A DNA stretch of 64,000 bases from Alkalihalobacillus sp. AL-G (GTDB lineage: Bacteria; Bacillota; Bacilli; Bacillales; Fictibacillaceae), in the NCBI RefSeq assembly GCF_030643805.1, contig NZ_CP094656.1:1860001-1924000 (forward strand), read 5' to 3'. Position 1 is the stretch's first letter; each line of letters opens with the position of its first letter. The translations under genes were made by a program, and so were the position numbers. Shown piece by piece: positions 47,714-55,917 of the stretch. The notes beneath the pieces are model-generated. The model was not told the origin of the DNA, ran no database searches, and saw only the letters and a program-made list of their open reading frames with translations.

Positions 47714-48256
47714 TTGAGTTCATTTCATGCAACAACGATTTTCGCTGTTCATCATAATGGTGGATACGCAATGGCTGGTGACGGCCAAGTGACATTTGGT
47801 AACGCTGTGGTAATGAAACATACAGCACGTAAGGTACGAAAGCTTTATAACGGTCACGTGCTCGCTGGTTTTGCTGGTTCAGTAGCAGATGCATTCACGT
47901 TATTTGAAAAATTCGAAGCCAAGCTCGAAGAATATAATGGAAATCTGCAACGTTCCGCGGTTGAACTCGCAAAAGAGTGGCGTGGTGATAAAATGCTTCG
48001 TAAGCTTGAAGCTATGTTGATCGTGATGAACAAAGAAACACTTTTATTAGTTTCAGGTACTGGCGAGGTGATTGAGCCGGATGATGGAATCCTTGCAATT
48101 GGTTCTGGTGGAAATTACGCCCTTGCCGCCGGCAGAGCGCTAAAACACCATGGGGAACATCTATCTGCAGAGGACATCGCGAAAAGCGCATTGGAAATTG
48201 CTGCTGACATATGTGTTTATACGAATGATCAAATAATTGTGGAACAATTAACGTGA
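47714..48256 (+). CDS. hslV: ATP-dependent protease peptidase subunit HslV (ClpQ/CodW)
   Basis: Peptidase chamber that pairs with HslU. Processing at [11 protein letters not shown] leaves an N-terminal Ser, as in B. subtilis CodW, where Ser replaces the usual Thr as nucleophile. Further motifs are [20 protein letters not shown] and [20 protein letters not shown]. The start is TTG at 47714, 8 bases after AGGAGG; an ATG at 47693 lies upstream of that ribosome site and would bury the catalytic Ser. The length is 180 residues. Confidence 0.94.
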   Translation: MSSFHATTIFAVHHNGGYAMAGDGQVTFGNAVVMKHTARKVRKLYNGHVLAGFAGSVADAFTLFEKFEAKLEEYNGNLQRSAVELAKEWRGDKMLRKLEAMLIVMNKETLLLVSGTGEVIEPDDGILAIGSGGNYALAAGRALKHHGEHLSAEDIAKSALEIAADICVYTNDQIIVEQLT

Positions 48257-48275
48257 GAATGGGGGAGTTTGACAT

Positions 48276-49673
48276 ATGAACACGAATCTGACACCTAGAC
48301 AAATTGTTGAACGACTTGATCAATATATCGTCGGACAAAAAAATGCGAAGAAAGCTGTTGCAATCGCCCTGCGTAATCGTTACCGAAGAGGCTTGATCGA
48401 TGAGTCTATCCGTGATGAAGTCGTCCCGAAGAACATCCTGATGATCGGCCCTACCGGTGTCGGTAAGACTGAGATTGCGAGAAGACTTGCCAAGGTTGTC
48501 GGGGCACCTTTTATTAAGGTTGAAGCCACCAAATTCACTGAAGTCGGATACGTTGGTCGCGATGTTGAATCAATGGTTCGTGATTTAGTTGAAACGTCCA
48601 TTCGACTTGTTAAAGAAGAGAAGATGGCACAAGTAAAGGACCGCGCTGAACAAAATGCAAACAAACGGCTTGTTGAACTACTTGTCCCTTCGAAAAAATC
48701 ACAACAGTCCAATTATAAAAACCCATTGGAAATGTTATTTGGAAACCAGCAAGAATCGGATCCAACGGAAAGCAGTCAATCTGAAGAACAGCAGGTTGCC
48801 ACTAAGCGAAAACAAATTGCTCACCAGCTTGCCCTCGGTGAGCTTGAGGACCGATATGTCACTGTCGAAGTGGAAGAGCAGCAACAGGGTATGATGGATA
48901 TGTTTCAAGGTGCCGGTTTAGAACAAATGGGTATGAACATGCAGGATATGCTGGGAAACCTCATGCCAAAGAAAAAGAAAAAAAGGAAGCTGACCGTTCA
49001 GGAAGCCAGGAAAGTACTCACCCATGAGGAAGCACATAAATTGATCGATATGGATGAGGTCAGTCAAGAAGCGGTTACAAAAGCTGAACAAACGGGAATG
49101 ATCTTTGTAGATGAGATCGATAAGATTGCCGGTAAAGGGAATCAATCGGCGGATGTTTCCAGGGAAGGGGTACAGCGTGATATACTCCCCATCGTGGAAG
49201 GTTCGACAGTTGTTACAAAATATGGTCCAGTCAAAACAGATCATATTCTGTTCGTTGCCGCCGGTGCTTTTCATATCGCAAAACCATCCGATCTTATCCC
49301 TGAGCTTCAAGGACGCTTTCCAATCCGGGTAGAGCTATCCAGTTTGACCGTTGACGATTTTGTTTCCATACTGGTCGAACCGGATAATGCGCTCACGAAA
49401 CAATATGTAGCATTATTGAAAACGGAAGGTATAAACATAGAATTTTCTGACGATGCTATTTATAGAATTGCGAAGATTGCAACAGAAGTGAATGAACACA
49501 CTGACAATATCGGAGCTCGGAGACTCCATACAATCCTTGAACGCTTATTGGAAGATCTCTCATTTGAAGCACCGGATATTAATCTGGAATCGATAACAAT
49601 CACTCCGGAATATGTAGATGAAAAGCTAGGAAATATTGCAAATGATCGTGATTTGAGTCAGTACATTTTATAA
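48276..49673 (+). CDS. hslU: HslUV protease ATPase subunit HslU (ClpY)
   Basis: AAA+ unfoldase that feeds substrates to HslV. It starts [20 protein letters not shown]. Walker [15 protein letters not shown] lies near 58-71 and Walker [13 protein letters not shown] near 274-285. The intermediate I domain (about 110-245) contains a Met/Gln-rich stretch. The C-terminus ends DLSQYIL, the tail that docks into HslV. The length is 465 residues. It lies 19 bases after hslV. Confidence 0.96.
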   Translation: MNTNLTPRQIVERLDQYIVGQKNAKKAVAIALRNRYRRGLIDESIRDEVVPKNILMIGPTGVGKTEIARRLAKVVGAPFIKVEATKFTEVGYVGRDVESMVRDLVETSIRLVKEEKMAQVKDRAEQNANKRLVELLVPSKKSQQSNYKNPLEMLFGNQQESDPTESSQSEEQQVATKRKQIAHQLALGELEDRYVTVEVEEQQQGMMDMFQGAGLEQMGMNMQDMLGNLMPKKKKKRKLTVQEARKVLTHEEAHKLIDMDEVSQEAVTKAEQTGMIFVDEIDKIAGKGNQSADVSREGVQRDILPIVEGSTVVTKYGPVKTDHILFVAAGAFHIAKPSDLIPELQGRFPIRVELSSLTVDDFVSILVEPDNALTKQYVALLKTEGINIEFSDDAIYRIAKIATEVNEHTDNIGARRLHTILERLLEDLSFEAPDINLESITITPEYVDEKLGNIANDRDLSQYIL

Positions 49674-49685
49674 TTATTTATGGAA

Positions 49686-49827
49686 GTTCAAAAAGTATCC
49701 GACTGATAAACGGCGAATTTCTTCGTTGCTCGGCTTTTCCGGTCCTCACGTATTAATATCATACGCTCCGGTCCTCAAAGCTGTCGCGCCTCGAACTTCT
49801 TGTTTCTGATTCGTCTACTTTTTGAAC
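49686..49827. repeat. Intergenic element with 12-bp terminal inverted repeats, short copy
   Basis: GTTCAAAAAGTA (49686-49697) and TACTTTTTGAAC (49816-49827) are identical to the termini of the 348-bp copy before rpsP. The interior keeps the shared blocks, including two CCGGTCCTCA direct repeats around CGTATTAATATCATACG, but lacks the extra hairpin modules. It separates hslU from codY, which are closely linked in B. subtilis. Confidence 0.85.
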
Positions 49828-49851
49828 ACAAATTATTAGGAGGAGTTCGAA

Positions 49852-50631
49852 ATGAAATTATTAGAAAAAACAAGAAGGATTAATGCATTATTACAAGAAT
49901 CTGGTGGTAAACCGGTAAACTTTAAGGAAATGGGAGAAACACTACGCGATGTGATCGAAGCGAATATTTTCGTAGTAAGTCGACGCGGAAAGCTGTTAGG
50001 TTTTTCTCTCATACAAGAAATCGAGAACGAGCGCATGAAGCAAATGCTCGTAGATCGCCAATTCCCAACGGATTACACGAAGAACCTGTTTAACATAAAT
50101 GAAACATCGTCGAATTTGGACATTCAAAGTGAGTATACCGCTTTTCCAGTTGAAAACAGGGACTTGTTTGATAAAGGTCTTACAACAATTGTTCCGATCG
50201 TAGGTGCAGGTGAGCGTCTTGGCACATTGATTTTATCAAGATTGAATGAATCCTTCGAAGATGATGATTTGATTCTTGCGGAATATGGTGCAACAGTTGT
50301 AGGTACTGAGATTCTTAGGGAGAAAACCGAGGAAATTGAAGAAGAAGCGCGTAATAAAGCGGTTGTACAGATGGCGATCAGCTCATTATCATATAGTGAG
50401 CTAGAGGCGATTGAGCACATTTTTGAGGAGCTTGACGGTAATGAGGGTCTTCTCGTTGCAAGTAAGATTGCGGACCGAGTGGGAATTACTCGTTCGGTTA
50501 TCGTGAATGCGCTCCGTAAGCTTGAGAGTGCAGGTGTAATCGAGTCTCGTTCTCTCGGTATGAAAGGAACGTACATTAAGGTATTGAACGATAAGTTTTT
50601 GCATGAGTTATCGAAACTGAAGGCAATGTAA
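49852..50631 (+). CDS. codY: Global nutritional regulator CodY
   Basis: GTP- and branched-chain-amino-acid-sensing repressor. The N-terminal GAF domain (about 1-155) starts [19 protein letters not shown]. The C-terminal winged helix contains [20 protein letters not shown] (about 203-222) and [17 protein letters not shown]. The 259-residue length equals the family. AGGAGGAGTTCG precedes the ATG. It is isolated from hslU by a repeat, so it may have its own promoter, and it is terminated by a perfect hairpin. Confidence 0.97.
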   Translation: MKLLEKTRRINALLQESGGKPVNFKEMGETLRDVIEANIFVVSRRGKLLGFSLIQEIENERMKQMLVDRQFPTDYTKNLFNINETSSNLDIQSEYTAFPVENRDLFDKGLTTIVPIVGAGERLGTLILSRLNESFEDDDLILAEYGATVVGTEILREKTEEIEEEARNKAVVQMAISSLSYSELEAIEHIFEELDGNEGLLVASKIADRVGITRSVIVNALRKLESAGVIESRSLGMKGTYIKVLNDKFLHELSKLKAM

Positions 50632-50645
50632 ATTAGTTATATAGT

Positions 50646-50679
50646 AGAGCTGACCTTTTTCGGGTCAGCTCTTTTTTTA
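50646..50679 (+). terminator. Intrinsic terminator after codY
   Basis: AGAGCTGACC pairs with GGTCAGCTCT across a short loop, followed by seven T. Confidence 0.93.
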
Positions 50680-50694
50680 TTGTTTTGTTTTGCA

Positions 50695-50814
50695 CTTCTT
50701 GCTCCCCTTTTGCTGGTGCGGTGGTGGTCCTTATCGCTTCCATGTAAACATGGCGCTCTTCGTACCACACCGACCCGCCCGCTTCGCTTGTAAAAAAAGA
50801 TTTAGAGCAAGAAG
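50695..50814. other. Structured 120-base element between codY and flgB
   Basis: Perfect 10-bp arms CTTCTTGCTC (50695-50704) and GAGCAAGAAG (50805-50814) enclose an inner imperfect stem (GGTGCGGTGGTGGT with ACCACACCGACC) and a central CCATG-TAAA-CATGG hairpin. Together with the adjacent hairpin at 50832 this covers the first part of the 514-base codY-flgB gap. No credible ORF is present. It could be a palindromic repeat or a folded RNA. Confidence 0.6.
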
Positions 50815-50831
50815 GTTATTCAGGTTGCCAG

Positions 50832-50870
50832 AGCACTTTCAGGTTCACGTTTTTCCAGGAAGTGCTTTTT
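50832..50870 (+). terminator. Second terminator upstream of fla/che
   Basis: AGCACTTTCAGG pairs with CCAGGAAGTGCT with two mismatches, followed by TTTTT. It would end any transcript running through the structured element. Confidence 0.7.
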
Positions 50871-50941
50871 AAGTATTGATTGCAACGCCCCATTATTAAA
50901 CAAATTATGTCAAAAATATTAGTATTATACTATAAAAAGAG

Positions 50942-50967
50942 AATTTTCTACATATTTTGAGGAAATT
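50942..50967 (+). promoter_or_regulatory. Two overlapping CodY-box-like sequences in the fla/che leader
   Basis: AATTTTCTACATATT (50942-50956) and TATTTTGAGGAAATT (50953-50967) each differ from the CodY consensus AATTTTCWGAAAATT at three positions and overlap by 4 bases. They lie about 180 bases before flgB, next to the AT-rich TATTATACTATAAAA that may hold the -10. In B. subtilis CodY is known to bind the fla/che promoter region. Confidence 0.45.
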
Positions 50968-51145
50968 AGTAGTACAGAAGGATCGATTTTGGGCAATGAG
51001 TCAAAAGTCCTGTGGGTAATTTGGGGCTTTATATCGAAAAACATCGAAATATTTGAAAATACATAGACATCATTAGGTTATTTCTATAAAATACTACTTA
51101 GAAATTGTTGGATTTTGAGGAAAATTTACTATAAGGAGGGACGAT

Positions 51146-51532
51146 GTGCTAACCTCTAACATTTATCGACAATTAGAACAGGCATTAAACTACAGCGCAG
51201 TGAAACACAAAACCGTTGCACAAAATATAGCAAACGTTGATACACCCAATTATAAATCGAAATCAGTAGAATTCCGCACACAGTTTGACCATTCCTTGCA
51301 GGCGCATAAGACAGATCCAAAGCATATACCATTTACAACGGAAGCATCAGCAAATCGTTCGTATACCATTCGCACAAATAACGACACATCTTTTTTACAC
51401 AATGGTAACAATGTAGATGTGGACAAGGAAATGAGTAGTCTAGCAGAAAACCAGCTATATTATCAGGCATTAATTCAAAGAATGAATGGGAAAATGAACT
51501 CGATAAAAATGGTCGTAAAAGGGGGGAGATAG
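51146..51532 (+). CDS. flgB: Flagellar basal-body rod protein FlgB
   Basis: Proximal rod subunit secreted by the flagellar export apparatus. SAVKHKTVAQNIANVDTPNY is the rod-protein N-terminal motif, and ENQLYYQALIQRMNGKMNSI forms the C-terminal helix. The length is 128 residues. The start is GTG at 51146 after AAGGAGGG; the ATG two bases before is out of frame and stops at once. It opens the fla/che operon and ends 1 base before flgC. Confidence 0.95.
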   Translation: MLTSNIYRQLEQALNYSAVKHKTVAQNIANVDTPNYKSKSVEFRTQFDHSLQAHKTDPKHIPFTTEASANRSYTIRTNNDTSFLHNGNNVDVDKEMSSLAENQLYYQALIQRMNGKMNSIKMVVKGGR

Positions 51533-51979
51533 ATGGGCTTATTTAATGCAATACATATTTCTGGTTCAGCACTGACTACACAACGCTTACGGATGGACGT
51601 AGCTGCGTCGAACATAGCAAATGCAGACACTACACGAGCGCGAATAGTAGACGGTGAATGGCAGCCCTATCAACGTAAAATGGTAGTTTTAGAGCCGAAG
51701 GGAAATGGGTTTAGTTCCGTTCTTCAAAAGGCATCACAAGCTGAAGGTTTGCAAGGGGTGAAAGCTACCCGGATTGTTGACGATGAGCAGCCATTTAAGC
51801 TTGTATATCAGCCAGGGCACCCTGACGCGGATGACCAAGGATATGTACGCTTGCCAAATGTGGACCCATTAAAAGAAATGGTCGATCTCGTCAGTTCAAC
51901 TAGGTCCTATGAAGCGAATGTTACTGTAATGAATGCGGCTAAAGGCATGTATATGAAAGCATTAGAAATCGGGAGATAG
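51533..51979 (+). CDS. flgC: Flagellar basal-body rod protein FlgC
   Basis: Proximal rod subunit. LTTQRLRMDVAASNIANADT is the rod N-terminus. The YVRLPNVDPLKEMVDLVSST stretch and C-terminal VMNAAKGMYMKALEIGR are typical. The length is 148 residues. GGGGAG precedes the ATG; fliE is 16 bases downstream. Confidence 0.95.
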   Translation: MGLFNAIHISGSALTTQRLRMDVAASNIANADTTRARIVDGEWQPYQRKMVVLEPKGNGFSSVLQKASQAEGLQGVKATRIVDDEQPFKLVYQPGHPDADDQGYVRLPNVDPLKEMVDLVSSTRSYEANVTVMNAAKGMYMKALEIGR

Positions 51980-51995
51980 GAGTTGATGAAAAGTC

Positions 51996-52280
51996 ATGGA
52001 ACCTGTACAAAACAGTACAATCTTGTCCCTGCCCAAAACGGCAAGTCCGAATCAGGCACGTGATGAACTGACAAGTTCATTTAAAGACATGCTTAGCCAA
52101 GTAAACGAAGCTCAATTGAATTCTGATGCAGCAACAAAACGATTAATCAACGGCAAAGCAGAAAATTTACATAATGTAATGATTGCGGCTGAAAAAGCCA
52201 GCATCATGTTACATACAGCAGTTGAGGTAAGGAACAAAGCAATCGAAGCTTACAAAGAAGTTATGAGAATGCAAGTGTAA
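51996..52280 (+). CDS. fliE: Flagellar hook-basal body protein FliE
   Basis: Small adaptor joining the MS ring to the rod. The C-terminal segment NLHNVMIAAEKASIMLHTAV followed by EVRNKAIEAYKEVMRMQV is the family signature. The length is 94 residues. It is followed by 234 non-coding bases that include a dispersed repeat, an unusual gap inside the operon. Confidence 0.93.
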   Translation: MEPVQNSTILSLPKTASPNQARDELTSSFKDMLSQVNEAQLNSDAATKRLINGKAENLHNVMIAAEKASIMLHTAVEVRNKAIEAYKEVMRMQV

Positions 52281-52402
52281 CTATAACCTCAAATCTATTT
52301 ATCAGTGTTTGTACATAATTTTCGATAGGTCAGGTTGCTTTATGACCATCAAGCAGATTTTTTTAACACGTTATAAGACATAAATACATTTTAGCGTAAA
52401 AA

Positions 52403-52498
52403 GTAGAGGCTAGTCTTCCTTATGGGGGGAGATTCTTGCCGAAGAGCCTTTAGGTCATTCTTTAGGGCCAGGGTCTGACTTTGCAAAGTTTTCTAAAG
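52403..52498 (+). repeat. Dispersed repeat inside the fla/che operon
   Basis: Contains AGCCTTTAGGTCATTCTTTA then GGGCCAGGGTCTGACTTTGC and CAAAGTTTTCTAAAG, matching in order the CCTTTAGGTCAT...CCAAGTTTTCTTTA blocks at 24115-24202. It lies between fliE and fliF, ending 17 bases before the fliF start. Confidence 0.6.
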
Positions 52499-52514
52499 AC
52501 AACCGGGGGATAAA

Positions 52515-54095
52515 ATGAACGAAAAGATCACGTCTTACAAGAATCAGTTATTGCAGTATTGGAAGGACCGATCGAACAAACAAAGAACGTGGATCATTGG
52601 CTCTTTTATCGGTTTTTTCGCATTTATCACTGTTCTAACGATCATCGTTACAAATCAGAATTATGTTCCTTTATATTCCGGGCTTTCCCCGGAGGAGACA
52701 GGGCAAATCAAGAGTAGTCTTGAATCGAAGGGTATCAATTACGAAATTGTAAACAATGGAACAGCCATCAATGTTCCAAAAGATCAAGTCAATTCCTTAA
52801 AAGTGGATCTCGCAACCGAAGGACTACCGAAGAGCGGTTCTATTGATTACACATATTTTGCTGAGAACAATGGATTTGGCATGACAGATAAAGAATTCGG
52901 TGTAGTTGAAAGAGCAGCAATGCAAACAGCGGTCTCTGGTCTTATCAACAGTATCGAAGGAATAAACAACTCAGAAGTAATGATTACTTTACCAAAAGAA
53001 AACGTATGGGTTACAGATACGGAGCAAACGGCTTCAGCTTCAGTCGTATTGGATTTACAACCTGGATACAACTTGAAGCAGGAACAGGTGAAGGCATTGT
53101 ATCACCTTGTCTCCAAGAGTGTTCCTTCCCTGCCTATTGATAATATCGTCATCATGGACCAATATTTTAATTATTTCGATTTAAATAATTCAAATGAATC
53201 TTCTTCAACTTTATCAGCCTACGAACAACAACGGGCGATTCAGCAAGATATAGAAAAGGATCTACGACGGGACATTCAGAAAATGCTAGGTACGATCATG
53301 GGTCCGGAAAAAGTAGTCGTATCGGTTACGACAGATATCGATTTTACAAAAGTAAAAAGTCAATTAGACTTGGTTGAACCAGTTGATCCGGAAAGCATGG
53401 AAGGGATCCAAGTGAGTGTAGAACGAATCCGGGAAACCTACACTGGAACCGATGCGCCACCGGGTGGAGTTGCAGGGACAGGTGAAACGGATATTCCAAC
53501 CTATCAGGGACAAGATGGGCAATCAGGAGATTATGAACGAATAGAAGAACGGATCAATAACGAAGTGAATCGCATTCATAAGGAAATTGTTGAAGCTCCT
53601 TATGATATTCGGGATATAGGTATCCAGGTAATGGTTGAGCCACCCGATCCGCAAGAGCCGAATTCGCTCCCTGCAGAAAGACTTGATGACATAGAACAGG
53701 TGTTAAACAGTGTAGTCCGGACTACAATTTCAAAAGACGAAACAGAACCATTAACAGAAGAAGAGATCAATCAGAAGATCGTGGTCTCAGCTCAACCATT
53801 TAATGGGAAAATTGAAATGTCCGAACCGAAGCAATCGATACCGATGTGGGTATATGTTGCAGGTGGCGCTTTACTCATTCTTATTCTTGTTTTATTGTTC
53901 TTACTTTTTAATAAAAGAAAAGCACGGAATGAAGAGGTTCAAGAGACTGTTGATTATGATATGCCAGACATACCGGATCTACAATCGCAACAGCACTCTG
54001 AAGAATCTACCCGTAAACATCAGCTAGAGCGAATGGCTAAGGACCAGCCGGAAGAGTTTGCAAAATTACTAAGGTCCTGGTTGTCAGAGGATTAG
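52515..54095 (+). CDS. fliF: Flagellar MS-ring protein FliF
   Basis: Forms the membrane-embedded MS ring. Two membrane helices, TWIIGSFIGFFAFITVLTII (about 24-43) and MWVYVAGGALLILILVLLFL (about 447-466), flank the large periplasm-side ring-building motifs (VPLYSGLSPEETGQIKSSLE, then AAMQTAVSGLINSIEGINNS). The C-terminal cytosolic tail ends KLLRSWLSED, the FliG-binding region. The length is 526 residues. ACCGGGGGATAAA precedes the ATG. Confidence 0.96.
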   Translation: MNEKITSYKNQLLQYWKDRSNKQRTWIIGSFIGFFAFITVLTIIVTNQNYVPLYSGLSPEETGQIKSSLESKGINYEIVNNGTAINVPKDQVNSLKVDLATEGLPKSGSIDYTYFAENNGFGMTDKEFGVVERAAMQTAVSGLINSIEGINNSEVMITLPKENVWVTDTEQTASASVVLDLQPGYNLKQEQVKALYHLVSKSVPSLPIDNIVIMDQYFNYFDLNNSNESSSTLSAYEQQRAIQQDIEKDLRRDIQKMLGTIMGPEKVVVSVTTDIDFTKVKSQLDLVEPVDPESMEGIQVSVERIRETYTGTDAPPGGVAGTGETDIPTYQGQDGQSGDYERIEERINNEVNRIHKEIVEAPYDIRDIGIQVMVEPPDPQEPNSLPAERLDDIEQVLNSVVRTTISKDETEPLTEEEINQKIVVSAQPFNGKIEMSEPKQSIPMWVYVAGGALLILILVLLFLLFNKRKARNEEVQETVDYDMPDIPDLQSQQHSEESTRKHQLERMAKDQPEEFAKLLRSWLSED

Positions 54096-54107
54096 GAGGG
54101 GATTCCA

Positions 54108-55121
54108 GTGGCCAGAGGTATTCGTGAATTATCCGGTCGAGAAAAAGCAGCGGTTTTATTGATCTCGTTAGGTCCGGATGTTGCAGCACAAATCTATAAG
54201 CATTTAAGTGAAGAGGAAATGGAGAGGCTAACGTTGGAAATTTCCAACGTCCGACGAGTGGAATCCAGTGTAAAAGAAGAAATTATCGAACAGTTCCACC
54301 AAATTGCACTTGCACAGGAGTATATTACACAGGGCGGGATCGGGTATGCGAAGACCGTTCTGGAGAAGGCACTCGGTTCTAATGATGCGATGACGATCAT
54401 CAACCGCTTAACCTCAACGCTGCAGGTCAGGCCGTTTGATTTTGCCAGAAAAGCAGATCCCGGCCAAATCTTGAACTTTATACAAAGCGAACATCCTCAA
54501 ACGATTGCACTCATACTTTCTTACCTTGATTCAGCGCAATCTGCACAAATTTTATCTGAACTCCCCCAGGAGGTTCAAGCAGATGTTGCCAAAAGGATTG
54601 CGTTGATGGATCGTACGTCACCTGAGGTAATTACTGAAGTTGAACAAATTCTGGAGCAGAAGCTATCGACGACTGTTACCCAGGACTTTACACATGCTGG
54701 TGGAATTGAAGCAGTTGTAGAAGTGTTGAACGGTGTGGATCGCAGTACTGAGCGAACAATCCTTGATTCGCTTGAGGTTCAGGATCCAGAACTCGCTGAA
54801 GAAATTAAAAAGCGTATGTTTGTATTTGAGGATATCGTCACCCTTGATAACCGATCAATCCAGCGAGTTATCCGTGAAATTCCTAATGAAGATCTGCTTC
54901 TGGCATTGAAGGCAGCTAGTGAAGAGGTAAAAGAAATCGTTTACCAAAATATGTCGAAACGTATGGTCGAGAATTTTAAAGAGGAAATGGAATATATGGG
55001 ACCTGTACGATTGCGTGACGTGGAAGAGGCGCAAAGCCGTATCGTTTCAATTATCCGACGTTTAGAGGAAGCTGGAGAAGTCGTCATTGCCAGAGGTGGA
55101 GGAGACGATATCATTGTCTAA
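54108..55121 (+). CDS. fliG: Flagellar motor switch protein FliG
   Basis: Rotor protein that interacts with the stator. The N-terminal domain begins RELSGREKAAVLLISLGPDV. The middle has EHPQTIALILSYL and the C-terminal torque helix region has NEDLLLALKAASEEVKEIVY then NMSKRMVENFKEEMEYMGPV. The length is 337 residues. GAGGGGATTCC precedes the GTG start. The end overlaps the fliH start by 8 bases. Confidence 0.97.
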   Translation: MARGIRELSGREKAAVLLISLGPDVAAQIYKHLSEEEMERLTLEISNVRRVESSVKEEIIEQFHQIALAQEYITQGGIGYAKTVLEKALGSNDAMTIINRLTSTLQVRPFDFARKADPGQILNFIQSEHPQTIALILSYLDSAQSAQILSELPQEVQADVAKRIALMDRTSPEVITEVEQILEQKLSTTVTQDFTHAGGIEAVVEVLNGVDRSTERTILDSLEVQDPELAEEIKKRMFVFEDIVTLDNRSIQRVIREIPNEDLLLALKAASEEVKEIVYQNMSKRMVENFKEEMEYMGPVRLRDVEEAQSRIVSIIRRLEEAGEVVIARGGGDDIIV

Positions 55122-55917
55122 GCTGATTAAGCAACTTCCAGTTTCAGGCGAATCAAATTCAATCCAAATCGGTCTACAACAGTTATCAACATCGATAAAG
55201 CGGATCGACAATGATGCAGAAACCGATCATGAGACGACGCTCGTTCGTGCAAAAGAGGAAGCAGAAAGCATTGTTGGCCGAGCGGAACAAAAGGCTGAAC
55301 AAATTCTAGCAGAAGCGAATGAAAAAGCTGATGATCAATACCAGAAACTTGCAGAAAAAGAACAATCTATACTTCAACAGACGAATGAGGCAATAGAGGA
55401 AGGCAAGCAGACAGGGTTTAAGGAAGGCTACAATACAGGGATTGCCCAAGCTGAAAAGGATTATCATGACAAGCTCACAGAAGCCAGAACCGTACTCTCA
55501 AAAGCGAAGGCGCATTACTGTGAGAGGTTGAATGAAGCAGAACCTGACCTTGTATCGTTAAGCCTGGAAATTTCGAGAAAAATCCTCGGTACGTCTATAC
55601 AGATGGATGAAATCTATCAGCACTATATAAAAGAAGCACTTAAACAAGTTAAAGGTGAAGAGGATGTCAAGCTTTTTGTTGCTCCTGAACAATATGAGGA
55701 TGTTCTCTCAATCGTAAAAAAACAGAAAAATGTTTTTAATGTGGACATCATGGTTTATCCAGATGAATCGATGTCGATAGAACAATGCCTGATCGAAACG
55801 AAGTATGGACAGATCGATGCTTCGATCGACAGTCAATTAAAGCAACTTAAAGAAAAACTTCTGGAGCTGGTAGGTGAAGAGGATGAACATAGCACCGTTG
55901 TTGAGCGCACTAGATAA
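55114..55917 (+). CDS. fliH: Flagellar export ATPase regulator FliH
   Basis: Stator/inhibitor partner of the FliI ATPase. Long Glu/Ala/Lys-rich helices (EEAESIVGRAEQKAEQILAE) lead to a C-terminal globular domain (VSLSLEISRKILGTSIQMDE; EQCLIETKYGQIDASIDSQL). I chose the TTG at 55114, 9 bases after GGAGGAG; TTG at 55087 is in frame but lies in FliG's tail without a ribosome site. The length is 267 residues. It overlaps fliI. Confidence 0.9.
   Translation: MSKLIKQLPVSGESNSIQIGLQQLSTSIKRIDNDAETDHETTLVRAKEEAESIVGRAEQKAEQILAEANEKADDQYQKLAEKEQSILQQTNEAIEEGKQTGFKEGYNTGIAQAEKDYHDKLTEARTVLSKAKAHYCERLNEAEPDLVSLSLEISRKILGTSIQMDEIYQHYIKEALKQVKGEEDVKLFVAPEQYEDVLSIVKKQKNVFNVDIMVYPDESMSIEQCLIETKYGQIDASIDSQLKQLKEKLLELVGEEDEHSTVVERTR

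Noticed and set aside
50690-50872. 60-codon plus-strand frame within the codY-flgB gap
   Set aside because: Arg/Phe/His-rich sequence without ribosome site; the region is better explained by inverted repeats and a terminator.
50880-50908. TTGCAA with AATTAT 17 bases later as the fla/che promoter
   Set aside because: The -10 matches only three of six positions; the true start cannot be fixed by eye.
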